A DNA stretch of 64,000 nt from Croceicoccus gelatinilyticus. GTDB taxonomy: Bacteria; Pseudomonadota; Alphaproteobacteria; Sphingomonadales; Sphingomonadaceae. The stretch is from assembly GCF_018398395.1 (NCBI RefSeq), contig NZ_JAHCBF010000011.1, positions 1 through 64,000 on the forward strand, read 5' to 3'. Positions 33,686 through 41,950 of this stretch are shown here, piece after piece; positions within the stretch are counted from its first letter, which is position 1, and each line of letters opens with the position of its first letter. The notes under the pieces are model-generated. The model was not told where the DNA came from. It ran no database searches and was given only the letters and a program-made list of their open reading frames with translations. Position numbers and translations under genes: made by a program.

Positions 33686-34207
33686 TCATTGGCCAAACGG
33701 ATCTTTCGGCATTTGTTGCCGCATTTTGTATTCGTCCGCCGCCTTGCTGACAACGGCGATGCAATCCTTGAGCCAGAGCATTCCGCGATGAAGGCCATCG
33801 GCAGAAAGCCTTTCAAAAACCTCGGCGTCTTTGATCATCTCCAGCTTTTCGCCATCCTGCGCCGCGAGACGGCTGAAATTTTCGATTGTGGTCTGGGCAT
33901 AGATGCCTTTCGCGGCGCCCTCCGGATCTTTCAGGGGCAGCCACTCCTCACCCATGTGCAGGGTCACCCATGCATCTATTTGATCGCCCTCCTCAACCGT
34001 CCACCGATGGTTGCCGTAATAGAAAAGAAGAATGTTTCGAGGTTCGTCCGATGACCCGGTGAGGACGATTGAAGGGTCGCCCGGCGCGGTCCATGACCGA
34101 GACAATTGGCAGTATTTCCCGTCGGTATCCCTTTCCCACTCTTGCGCTTGACCTGTCATAGGAAACGCAGCCGCAGCCAATGCTGCAAGGTAGATGAGAG
34201 TTTTCAT
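33686..34207 (-). CDS. unassigned exported protein, 173 aa
   Basis: The ATG at 34207 opens a clear signal peptide (MKTLIYLAALAAAAFPMTGQAQ). The mature part has one Cys pair (KYCQLSRSW, KDCIAVV) and WTVEEGDQIDAWVTLHMGEEW. Ends at the base after the TadG-like stop. No family assigned. Confidence 0.65.
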   Translation of the reverse strand: MKTLIYLAALAAAAFPMTGQAQEWERDTDGKYCQLSRSWTAPGDPSIVLTGSSDEPRNILLFYYGNHRWTVEEGDQIDAWVTLHMGEEWLPLKDPEGAAKGIYAQTTIENFSRLAAQDGEKLEMIKDAEVFERLSADGLHRGMLWLKDCIAVVSKAADEYKMRQQMPKDPFGQ

Positions 34208-34275
34208 GTTGATTGAAGTCCCAAGCATGAGGGTTTCTGTAGAATAGAGTTTTTGCTCGGCCATTCGCCTGGCTG

Positions 34276-34425
34276 TCAGACCGTTTGCTTGATCCGCCCT
34301 GCGAGACCAGAGACGGACTGGACATGGCCCCGCGCGATGTCGATTTTGCTCAGTGCGACCAGTCTCAGGAGCGCAGATCTTTCTGCCGCTTCTTTTCTCT
34401 TGTCCGGATCGGAGTGCGTCACCAT
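34276..34425 (-). CDS. small basic protein, 49 aa
   Basis: MVTHSDPDKRKEAAERSALL...VQSVSGLAGRIKQTV. Begins 9 bp after the stop of the 34435 gene, with AGGGG touching the ATG; the GTG one codon later is an alternative. Mostly helical and charged. Likely the last gene of the C5-methyltransferase operon. Confidence 0.5.
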   Translation of the reverse strand: MVTHSDPDKRKEAAERSALLRLVALSKIDIARGHVQSVSGLAGRIKQTV

Positions 34426-34434
34426 CCCCTGACG

Positions 34435-35160
34435 CTATGCGGAAGCGGCTGGCAGGTCGAGCGTGAAAATCGTCATTCCCTGGGCAGTCCGAACCGATTT
34501 GATCGGGATGTCCTTCATATGCTCGATGCCGATGATCTGCCCTAGCGGCTGGCCTTTGGCGGCGTTGCGAATTGTGTCCGGGATCGCGCTGTCGGTGACG
34601 GTGACCGTCTTGAGGTTCACCCTGACGACGGGGTCTTGGGACACTTCGCAGTTGATGCGCTTCCAGCCGTCCGGACCGCCGACGATCTCGTATTTGCAGC
34701 CATCCAGTTCGAAGGCGACAAAGCCGGTCGAATGGAGAATGGTCTGGAGATTGGAGAGGTCAAATCCCTTCGCCTCGAGGATGGTCCCGATGTGTGCCGG
34801 AAATTCCGGAATGTCGTCTGCCGGTGCTGCCTTGCCGGTGAGAATGGCTTCGACGTGCGCATCGCCCCGCTCGAAGTAGACAGCCAGTGACTTTGGTCCG
34901 ATGCGCTCGCGGCGCGTAGGGTCCTTATTGCCTTCGATGATCGCGGGCTCGCCGTCATCGAGGCGCACGATCGCGTTTTCGTTGAGCAGTCTTTTGAAGG
35001 CCTTGTCTTCGTCCGCAGCCTCGGACTTGGAGATGTACTCCATGCCGAGATATTCCTTCATATCGGTGAAGCGCTCGTTGGGGTCCTGCCCTTCGCGGAC
35101 TGCCAGGGTCAGCGCGGATGCAATAAATTCCCGCATCGGGCGCGTGTCGAGGTTTTCCAT
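34435..35160 (-). CDS. unassigned protein, 241 aa (paralogue of the 35164 product)
   Basis: Shares a layout with the product of the next gene upstream: a GDAHVEAILTG helix, a PxHIGTILEAKGFDLSNLQTIL segment, a beta-rich KYEIVGGPDGWKRIN part and a C-terminal PVVRVNLKTVTVTDSAIPDTIRNAAKGQPLGQII block. Soluble. The pair looks like an old tandem duplication. Function unknown. Confidence 0.65.
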   Translation of the reverse strand: MENLDTRPMREFIASALTLAVREGQDPNERFTDMKEYLGMEYISKSEAADEDKAFKRLLNENAIVRLDDGEPAIIEGNKDPTRRERIGPKSLAVYFERGDAHVEAILTGKAAPADDIPEFPAHIGTILEAKGFDLSNLQTILHSTGFVAFELDGCKYEIVGGPDGWKRINCEVSQDPVVRVNLKTVTVTDSAIPDTIRNAAKGQPLGQIIGIEHMKDIPIKSVRTAQGMTIFTLDLPAASA

Positions 35161-35163
35161 GCT

Positions 35164-36000
35164 TCAGAGCCCTTCGAGGTAAAATGAGACAGAGTGCGCA
35201 GCCGGCTGGATACGAACGATTTTCCGGTCACTCAGACCTCCTACCTCGATGAGCTTGCGTAAGGGAGACCCAAGGAGTGAGTTTAGCACCGCTTCGGGAA
35301 AATCGGCCTTGATGCTGAGGCTGGTTCGCCGAACTCGGACCGGCGGATTGGTCGGGATACGGATGTCGAATTGACCCCATTCTCGCAGCTGCATTGGGGC
35401 TGGGCTCTTGTTCAATTTCTTGAACCGGGCCGAAGCTTCCGAATTCCAGCGCGTCGCCAGCTTGAAGCGGCGGCCTCGACTGGAGAACGCGATATTGCCT
35501 CGCAGCCAGGTTAGCATGGTGATGCTTTCGGGATCGAGGCCTTCTTCTTTCAGCAGGTAGGCGATGTGTTCGGGCATGCTGTCCTGGCCGACTTCCATAC
35601 GCCGACAAGCACCCTGCATGAGCGCCTTGACGTGAGCATCGCCCTTCTTGCGAAGGTCTTTCAGTGCCTTGAGCTTGTACGCCGAACCGGAGATCAGCAT
35701 CTGGGTGCCGTCTTCAGCAGTAGCGAATATGCCTTTGGCGTTGGCACCACCGGCGTTGCCCTGGAAATCGGGATGGTCCTGGTACTCACGAAGACCGTAG
35801 ACGTCGTCGAAGTCTCTCTGAAGCGGCGTCATGTGGCTGAGGCCGAGAATGCGCTGAACAGCTTCGCGATATCGCAGATCCTGACCGTCGACACTGTAGA
35901 TTTCCGCCCGGATGTCCGGTGAGGCGTAAATCGCGTGTTTTGCGGCCTGAACGATATCGTTTGCGACGGCGTTCAGCTTGAGCCTTGCGTCCTTTGGCAT
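35164..36000 (-). CDS. unassigned protein, 278 aa (paralogue of the 34435 product)
   Basis: GDAHVKALMQG, MPEHIAYLLKEEGLDPESITML, FKLATRWNSEA and PVRVRRTSLSIKADFPEAVLNSLLGSPLRKLIEV align in order with the neighbouring gene. ATG 36000 is chosen for its GAAGGG site seven bases upstream; an ATG at 36015 overlapping the methyltransferase stop is possible. Sits between the C5 methyltransferase and its own paralogue in one operon. Confidence 0.65.
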   Translation of the reverse strand: MPKDARLKLNAVANDIVQAAKHAIYASPDIRAEIYSVDGQDLRYREAVQRILGLSHMTPLQRDFDDVYGLREYQDHPDFQGNAGGANAKGIFATAEDGTQMLISGSAYKLKALKDLRKKGDAHVKALMQGACRRMEVGQDSMPEHIAYLLKEEGLDPESITMLTWLRGNIAFSSRGRRFKLATRWNSEASARFKKLNKSPAPMQLREWGQFDIRIPTNPPVRVRRTSLSIKADFPEAVLNSLLGSPLRKLIEVGGLSDRKIVRIQPAAHSVSFYLEGL

Positions 36001-36011
36001 GTCCTTTCCCT

Positions 36012-37502
36012 TCATCCAAACAGCTGCAACTGATCGTCGCTTCGAGCCGGTTCGTTATTGTTGGCAGGCGGAGCGATGGGCGCGCGCGGAGCGATGGGAT
36101 CGGCCGCCGGTGTTCCGTGCCAGCGGGTCAACGTCTGGCCCAGGCCGTCTCCAAGCGCGCGGAAAGGCGCCATCAGGATGGACTGGCCGAGCATTTCGTG
36201 GGCGGTGGTGATGGACAGGCCGTCGACGAATTCGGGCGGGACGCCCTTTACCCGTGCGTGCTCGGCAGGCGTGAGCTGGCGTAGCAGCCGGTCATTGGCG
36301 GGATGCTTCACCTTGATCTCGGTCGAGCGGCATTTCGCGTACCCGCGGCCGATGGTTCCAACGTGGGTCGCTTCTTCGCCGAGGATCTGCATGCGGAAGC
36401 CCTTGCCCGCCTCGATGTCGCGCTTTTCCTTCTCGCGCAGGTAGGTCATCTCCGACCAGAGCGAGCTGTCTTCAGGGATCGTATCGAGGACATCGCCCAG
36501 ACGGCGCACCGGCGGCTCCGCAGGGCGGATCGCGGTGAAGTCGAACTCCATTCCCGGCGTAAGCGCGACAAGCGCCATGCGGTCGCGGTGCTCAAGGCAG
36601 CCGTGGTCCTTGCCGCGAAGGATGTCGTAGCTGACCTGGTAGCCCCATTCGGTCAGCTGGTTGGCAAGGATCGCGAAGCTGGCCGACTGCGCGTATTGTG
36701 GGACGTTCTCGACGATGATGGCGGTCGGATTGCAGGCTGCGACGATGGCAAGGAAGCCGACGACGAGGTGACCGGCAACCGGATCATCCTCGGGCTTGGC
36801 CAAGTGCTTCTTTGCCCTCCCCGCCAGCGAATGCGCGGTACAGGGAATACCGGCCTCAAGGATATCGACTTGCTCGATCGCGTCTGCGGCCTCGCGGTCG
36901 AAAGCGAATTCCTGCAGCGGCATGTTGATCGCGACCGTACGCTCGTCCCAGACCGGATTCCGCTCGGCCGACAGGTCCTGGTATTCGGGATCGATCTCGA
37001 CGGAGAATGCCATCTCGCTGGCAATGCCGGCCTTGGCCAACCCTTCGTGGATTGCGAGCGAGAGGACACCGAGGCCTGTCGAGACAGAGCCGGTGCGAAG
37101 CGGCTCCCCGTTCTCGAGGCGCTGCTTGGTGCGAATATTGCGTTCGGCGCGGCGCAGTTCGACCGCTGACGGCGAGATGATGATCCTGCCGGTAACGAAG
37201 TCGACGCGAAGGGTTTCGATCGCTGCAAGCCCCGAGAGGGCCTTTGCATTGGCGATGTCGATGATCGGAATGTCGTTGCCGCGGCGCGCGCGGCGGCTGA
37301 CGATGCGGTCACCTGCAGGGTCGAGCTCGAGCACGATCTGCCTGGAAGCCTCATCGATCGTCATCGTGTAGCGCACCTGGGGGTTGAAGCCTGCCTTTTC
37401 GAGCTTGCGACCCTCCAGCCAGATGCGGGGGTTGCTGCGCTTGTCGCGGCCCAGCTTGCTCGAGGCCGTTGCAATGCGTCGCGGGGATGCGCTGGTGGTC
37501 AT
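36012..37502 (-). CDS. DNA cytosine-5 methyltransferase with a novel N-terminal domain
   Basis: 496 residues. The first 130 residues are a basic extension of no known family. Then come motif I-like TGSVSTGLGVLSLAIHEGL (in place of DLFAGxGG), motif IV GIPCTAHSLAG with catalytic C221, motif VI IIVENVPQY (265-267), motif VIII CLEHRDRM, and motif X-like SITTAHEMLGQSI. GGAG precedes ATG 37502. No restriction gene is adjacent. Heads an operon with two paralogous unassigned proteins. Confidence 0.88.
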   Translation of the reverse strand: MTTSASPRRIATASSKLGRDKRSNPRIWLEGRKLEKAGFNPQVRYTMTIDEASRQIVLELDPAGDRIVSRRARRGNDIPIIDIANAKALSGLAAIETLRVDFVTGRIIISPSAVELRRAERNIRTKQRLENGEPLRTGSVSTGLGVLSLAIHEGLAKAGIASEMAFSVEIDPEYQDLSAERNPVWDERTVAINMPLQEFAFDREAADAIEQVDILEAGIPCTAHSLAGRAKKHLAKPEDDPVAGHLVVGFLAIVAACNPTAIIVENVPQYAQSASFAILANQLTEWGYQVSYDILRGKDHGCLEHRDRMALVALTPGMEFDFTAIRPAEPPVRRLGDVLDTIPEDSSLWSEMTYLREKEKRDIEAGKGFRMQILGEEATHVGTIGRGYAKCRSTEIKVKHPANDRLLRQLTPAEHARVKGVPPEFVDGLSITTAHEMLGQSILMAPFRALGDGLGQTLTRWHGTPAADPIAPRAPIAPPANNNEPARSDDQLQLFG

Positions 37503-37536
37503 GGGCTTTCTCCATTGCAGGAAGGTGCAGCCGGCA

Positions 37537-37565
37537 TCAGCCGGTTTTTCCATCCATCCTAAAAC
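37537..37565 (+). promoter_or_regulatory. CATCC-TAnAAT family promoter of the 37641 gene
   Basis: CATCCTAAAAC; the -35 side (TCAGCC) is weak. 76 bp before the ATG. Confidence 0.5.
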
Positions 37566-37640
37566 TGTTGTGGGGGTGCCTTTGGTCGGGGTATCATTCG
37601 ACCTGCGCAGGATTGGCCTGCAGGCTTCGAGGGGATTTGA

Positions 37641-38834
37641 ATGTTTCGCGAGATTTCGGACAAGGCGTACGGCGAGGCGGCGGAAACCGTTGAGGCCGCG
37701 CGCCTGGCTCACTTGCCCAGGGACGTTCTTCCTGAAGATGCCCTGATTGTCGCCGGGGCCGCGCTGGCTCTCGAACAGGGTTCGCCGAATGAATTTGCCT
37801 TGTCGTACGAGACCGAGGCGATGCGGTATCTGCACATCGGCAATCGCGAGGCGAACCTGATGCAGTCGGCTGTCGCGCACTATCTCGACGAGAAGAAGCA
37901 GCGCGGCGGGCCGTTTGACACCACGCGCGAGGCGATGTCCTTCATCGTCAACGATGTCATGATCCAGAGCGCGGCGATCCGCGTTGATCGGGCTCTGGAC
38001 AATCCTGATCTGATTGCCCAGCTCAGAGGACCTGCTGAGAAGCAGCTTTACGAGGAAGCATCTCGCGATAGCGGCATGCAGGAGACGATGAGCAAGATCA
38101 GCACTGGCGGCTTTTACCGCATCCCTGAAGAAGAGCGCGCCGCCTTCGAAGCGCTCGTCTCTGGCCCAATCCCGCAAAAGAAGCTCCGGGAAGCGGTCGT
38201 GGAACAAGCCGGTTATGTCGATGATGCGATTGCTCGCGCTGATCGGAGCGTGAAAGAGCTCGGCAAGGCAGAGCCCTGGGCTCGCCGTTTCATCGAGGTC
38301 GAGCAGTCAAACCAGTTGAAGGCGTGGCATCACCTGACGAAGACAGAGGAACTAACGCCGGCCGAGGGCGGCGCTCTCATTGATGATTTCATGAAGGTCC
38401 GCGGGCCGATGGGCCCTGCAAATCTGCTCGATGCGCAGACTTGTGGGCGCTTTCTGCAGGAGCGCGAACAGATGCAGATGGCCGATGCCAGCTGGTTGGT
38501 GCGAATGTCGGCTGACTGGCGCCACATGTTCGAGGCTACCAACCGTCTGAGCACAGCAAATTATCAGGACTGTGACACGTACCGAACCGATGAAGAGGTT
38601 GCCAGCGGCCAGTATCACAAGCTCGATGAGGCGCCGGAAGCCTTTATCGCGTTTGACCTTGCCGCCGGTCATGGCGTGCCGCCTCTTGAACGATTGAAGA
38701 TCGAACGGATGACCGGGTTCGCCGAGTGTGAATTCGAGATTGAGAAGACGCGGACGCAAGAGCCCGCTCGCAAGCCGCTTCTGGCGGCGGATCTCTACGC
38801 GGCTGGCCTCGCGCAGAGCCAGATGGGCATGTAA
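37641..38834 (+). CDS. unassigned mostly helical protein, 397 aa
   Basis: GAGGGG precedes the ATG. Soluble, largely alpha-helical (AREAMSFIVNDVMIQSAAIRVDRALDNPDLIAQL, EKQLYEEASRDSGMQETMSKI). No catalytic motif or signal. A stand-alone unit with its own family-type promoter and a strong terminator. Confidence 0.65.
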   Translation: MFREISDKAYGEAAETVEAARLAHLPRDVLPEDALIVAGAALALEQGSPNEFALSYETEAMRYLHIGNREANLMQSAVAHYLDEKKQRGGPFDTTREAMSFIVNDVMIQSAAIRVDRALDNPDLIAQLRGPAEKQLYEEASRDSGMQETMSKISTGGFYRIPEEERAAFEALVSGPIPQKKLREAVVEQAGYVDDAIARADRSVKELGKAEPWARRFIEVEQSNQLKAWHHLTKTEELTPAEGGALIDDFMKVRGPMGPANLLDAQTCGRFLQEREQMQMADASWLVRMSADWRHMFEATNRLSTANYQDCDTYRTDEEVASGQYHKLDEAPEAFIAFDLAAGHGVPPLERLKIERMTGFAECEFEIEKTRTQEPARKPLLAADLYAAGLAQSQMGM

Positions 38835-38841
38835 CTGGTCT

Positions 38842-38870
38842 GGCGGTGCTCTCAGGTTGAGAGCACCGCC
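38842..38870. terminator. bidirectional terminator hairpin
   Basis: GGCGGTGCTCTCA paired with TGAGAGCACCGCC, 3-bp loop, between convergent genes. Confidence 0.75.
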
Positions 38871-38879
38871 CTGCCCTGT

Positions 38880-39527
38880 TTAATCGATGGCTGGATCGAC
38901 GGTTAGAACGTTGCCCATCATCTCGTTTCGAATGTACGAGAATTCCAGGCCGTCGACTTTGACCTTCGAGGCGGGGCCACCGTCCGAAAAGTCAGAGACG
39001 AGCTTAGAGATCGGCTGCCCGCATTGTTTGAGATCGGGGATGTCGTTGGCGGCGCAATAGACAATGGCCATCGCCATTAAGGCGTCGGTTCCGCTCTCAA
39101 GAGATCCATCACCGGTCGCGATGATTATGAGGTTGGCGATGTCATCGCTTTCGTCCAGCGAGCCGGTGAATGCCAGGTTATCCGTCGGCGAATACATGAA
39201 GCTCGGATTGTCGGGATTGATCGGCTCGAAGGTCCAATTTTTCCCTGCTGCTTCGGCAAGCGCATTGAACCTCGTGACGAAGTCTTCCCGGCTGACCGCC
39301 AGACCTGCATTTTCGCTTTGAGCGACGATCTGCTCGTCCTGCTTGTCGGCTTCGGGGATCAAGGCGACGAAGGCGATGAGGAAGATCAGCGCGGCGAAAA
39401 ATGCGCAAGCTGCCTGGACGCTACCTGCAGCACTCTATTTCTTGATCGGCTTGAAGAAGACGATGAATGCGCCGATGAGGCAGATGACGCCGGCGAGGAA
39501 CGCCAGGAACGCGAGAAAATCTTGCAT
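38880..39527 (-). pseudogene. two-helix membrane protein interrupted by an in-frame amber codon
   Basis: ATG 39527 with GGAG at good spacing starts a frame of 30 codons (MQDFLAFLAFLAGVICLIGAF...FFKPIKK), then TAG at 39435-39437. The same frame continues open into a second helix (AACAFFAALIFLIAFVALIP) and a 160-residue soluble domain. No usual start occurs between the TAG and the second helix; the TTG at 39362 lies after it. The layout of two helices plus an external domain suggests one original gene of about 215 codons. It is a nonsense mutant, a readthrough case, or a 30-residue membrane peptide plus a separate gene. Confidence 0.55.
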
Positions 39528-39632
39528 TGAAACTCCATTGCGGTGGGTGGGTAAAGTGTTCGCGCCAGGCACAGCTTCGCCGCCGCTGTTGCCGTGAGGC
39601 ACCAACGATGGCGAAGCCGGAATGGCCGTGGA

Positions 39633-40070
39633 TCAGGGGAAGAAGAGGCGGTCCACGATCAGCAGGAAGGTCTGCAGTTCGTCGAGAACGTCATTGGCAA
39701 GACGGGCAAGTTCGTCAGCATCTGCCGAATATTCGGGAGAATTGAACTTCTCGAACGGGATTGCCCGCATCGTGCTGCTTCCCTTGAGAAACGACGTTTT
39801 AAAAGCATAAGCGAGCAAGAACTCGTCGACTGCCTTGATCAGTCTCTTGCTTGCCGAAGCCAAGATCGGGTTCTGGAAGGGGTTCGGCCGGTTTCCCCAT
39901 TCCCATGCGAAGGCTCCAAGCCTGTCCGGTGCTTCCTGATGGTGGGGAACAGTCCAGTGGGTCAGGCCAAGAAATGGGATCGGGGTCGGCCCGAAGTCTG
40001 TCAGCAGTTTTATGGTTTCGCGAAGGTCGTTTTGGGTATCGGAAATCAGGGTATTTGAGTTTTGTAGCAT
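39633..40070 (-). CDS. unassigned protein, 145 aa
   Basis: AGGAG five bases before the ATG. Helical, soluble (SKRLIKAVDEFLLAYAFKTSFLKG, ADELARLANDVLDELQTFLLIVDRLFF). The upstream DNA is AT-richer than its surroundings and holds repeated TAAGTT words, perhaps an operator. No family recognised. Confidence 0.6.
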   Translation of the reverse strand: MLQNSNTLISDTQNDLRETIKLLTDFGPTPIPFLGLTHWTVPHHQEAPDRLGAFAWEWGNRPNPFQNPILASASKRLIKAVDEFLLAYAFKTSFLKGSSTMRAIPFEKFNSPEYSADADELARLANDVLDELQTFLLIVDRLFFP

Positions 40071-40155
40071 AAGGCTCCTAAGTTACTAAGTTGTAAGCCT
40101 TTATACTCGTTTCGGGGTATCGCCCGCCATATCTTTCGACGTTGCCGGTCGTTTT

Positions 40156-41175
40156 TTAACGGCGCGATATTGCCTGGGGCAGCGTGCTCTGCACCTGCTG
40201 CCAGATCAAGGAAGGTCGTTCATCTGTCGCCTGCGGGAAGCGTTCGTAGAAGCCGTCGACCTTCATCAATTGCCTCTGGAAATACTCGTTTCGGGCCATC
40301 GGATACTCCGATGTAAATGCTTGATCGAGAGTGTCAGCCGCCATGTCGAAGGCGACGCAGTAATCTGTCTTGAGGATGTCGTTTGATCGCTTCGCTGCGG
40401 CCTCGCAGTCCCGGCTGTAACCCTCTGATCCGATCGTTCCGCTTTCTCGGTGGATCCGGGCGAAGTCGGTGACGGCGCCGTCGATCTCAGCCGTGAACTG
40501 ACCGAATGTCGGGATCGGCTGTTCGACCACCGGTGACGGAGTGACCAGCGGTTCCGGCGCGATCGACGGTGTGTCGATAGGCGATCCAAATGCACCTTCG
40601 GCGTCCATCATGTTGCCGGGAGTGCCAACAGACACCGGCATATCGTCGTAGTCTGATGCCGCGCGAAGGTCGGAGTTGTACCAGTAGCCGTAGGCCAGTG
40701 CGAGGGCGAGACCGCCGCCGATGACAGCGATGATCGAAATATCCTGTTTCGCTTGCCCCTTGGGCTTCGCAGCGTGGGGGTTCGGACGGGCCTTCGACTT
40801 CGGGTTCGGCTTTGCCTGGGCATTGGGCTTTGGCCCGGACTTCGGCCCCGCGCCATTTGTTTGCCCGGGCCGCGGCCCTTGCCTGCTTGCTCCCGGTTGG
40901 GGACCTGGCGAAGGTTTCGGCTTTGCAGATGGCTGGGGCTTCGCTGAAGGTTGGGGCTTGGCGGATGTCTGGGGTCGTGTCTGGTCATAGGCACGCCGCC
41001 GCGCAGGGTCCTTCAAGGTTTCATAGGCCTCGTTGAGAGCCTGCGCCTTGGCGGCCGCATCCGGCGACTTGTTGGTGTCCGGATGGTATTTGCGCATAAG
41101 CGCTTTGTAGGCGGCCGCGATGACCTCGGCCTCTGCGTCCGGCGAAACGCCGAGAACACTGTAAAAATCCCTCAT
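40156..41175 (-). CDS. DnaJ-domain single-pass membrane protein
   Basis: 339 residues. A complete J-domain at residues 1-65 (FYSVLGVSPDAEAEVIAAAYKALMRKYHPDTNK, HPD at 31-33) should stimulate DnaK. A Lys/Pro/Gln repeat linker (SAKPQP units, about 70-140) follows, then one helix (ISIIAVIGGGLALALAYGYWY) and a 180-residue extracytoplasmic domain with one Cys pair (YSRDCEAAAK, DYCVAFD). A membrane-tethered co-chaperone; its client is unknown. Confidence 0.85.
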   Translation of the reverse strand: MRDFYSVLGVSPDAEAEVIAAAYKALMRKYHPDTNKSPDAAAKAQALNEAYETLKDPARRRAYDQTRPQTSAKPQPSAKPQPSAKPKPSPGPQPGASRQGPRPGQTNGAGPKSGPKPNAQAKPNPKSKARPNPHAAKPKGQAKQDISIIAVIGGGLALALAYGYWYNSDLRAASDYDDMPVSVGTPGNMMDAEGAFGSPIDTPSIAPEPLVTPSPVVEQPIPTFGQFTAEIDGAVTDFARIHRESGTIGSEGYSRDCEAAAKRSNDILKTDYCVAFDMAADTLDQAFTSEYPMARNEYFQRQLMKVDGFYERFPQATDERPSLIWQQVQSTLPQAISRR

Positions 41176-41244
41176 CGCGACCCCTGGTTCTTAAATCCGG
41201 TGTGATCCGGACTTCTGTCATAACCCGATAACGTGGCTATTCGG

Positions 41245-41511
41245 TTAGCGCCACATCGCACCTGATCGGCGCCGGCTTTCATTGTTGCCGGGCACCGCGC
41301 TCTTGGCGACCAGCGAGTTGAAGTTGATCGGGATCGGGCTCTCGGCGTAACCAGGGTGAATATCGCCCTTGGCATTCACCACCCAGCAGTCAGCGATATA
41401 GCAGCCATCGGCGCCCTCGTAGGCCTCGACGTGGTCGTAACCCTTGCCATACTCATCGTCATAGTGTTCGGGGTCTTTCAGGCGATATCGGGTGTGGCTC
41501 TGGAAGGTCAC
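41245..41511 (-). CDS. small unassigned protein, 88 aa
   Basis: MTFQSHTRYRLKDPEHYDDEYGKGYDHVEAYEGADGCYIADCWVVNAKGDIHPGYAES: acidic, with a CYIADCW Cys pair. Last gene of the long 45926-41245 operon; its start overlaps the previous stop by 4 bp. Confidence 0.6.
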   Translation of the reverse strand: MTFQSHTRYRLKDPEHYDDEYGKGYDHVEAYEGADGCYIADCWVVNAKGDIHPGYAESPIPINFNSLVAKSAVPGNNESRRRSGAMWR

Positions 41512-41936
41512 GATTTTCCTCCTTCGTCGTCTTCATCTCGCTTGCCGATTGCCTTTGACACCTTCGCCAGGCGCGCCTCGATTGCGTCGGCTGCCTCGCG
41601 CGCCTTGCGCGCTTCTGCCTCGAGGTGCTGTGCGATGTCCCCGCTCGCAGCCTCGAAGATCACGATGCTGAGATGCGGGTATTCGTGAAGCGCTCCCCGC
41701 AGGGCATCGCTTCCGGGCTTTCGGGTCTGGCCGGTACGAACCAGCGGTTCGATGAGCTGACGGTGCGGGAGCGGGATGGCATCGAAAATGGCATTGGCGA
41801 CCTCCCTCGCCTCTTGCGTCGTCATCTTGGCGCGCAGGGCCTCCGTGTCTGCCTTGTGCTTGTCGGCTAGGATGTGGAAGCGGGCATCCCAGCGTTTCGC
41901 CGAGATGAGTTCGCTCGACTTGATGATTGCGTGCAT
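41508..41936 (-). CDS. unassigned helical protein, 142 aa
   Basis: ATG 41936 follows GGGAG. A long charged helix at both ends (FHILADKHKADTEALRAKMTTQEAREVANAIF; AEARKAREAADAIEARLAKVSKAIGKRDEDDEG) suggests a coiled coil. Sits between the DUF4942-type methyltransferase and the last small gene, probably one transcript. Confidence 0.6.
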   Translation of the reverse strand: MHAIIKSSELISAKRWDARFHILADKHKADTEALRAKMTTQEAREVANAIFDAIPLPHRQLIEPLVRTGQTRKPGSDALRGALHEYPHLSIVIFEAASGDIAQHLEAEARKAREAADAIEARLAKVSKAIGKRDEDDEGGKS

Positions 41937-41950
41937 GATTTGGCTCCCGC

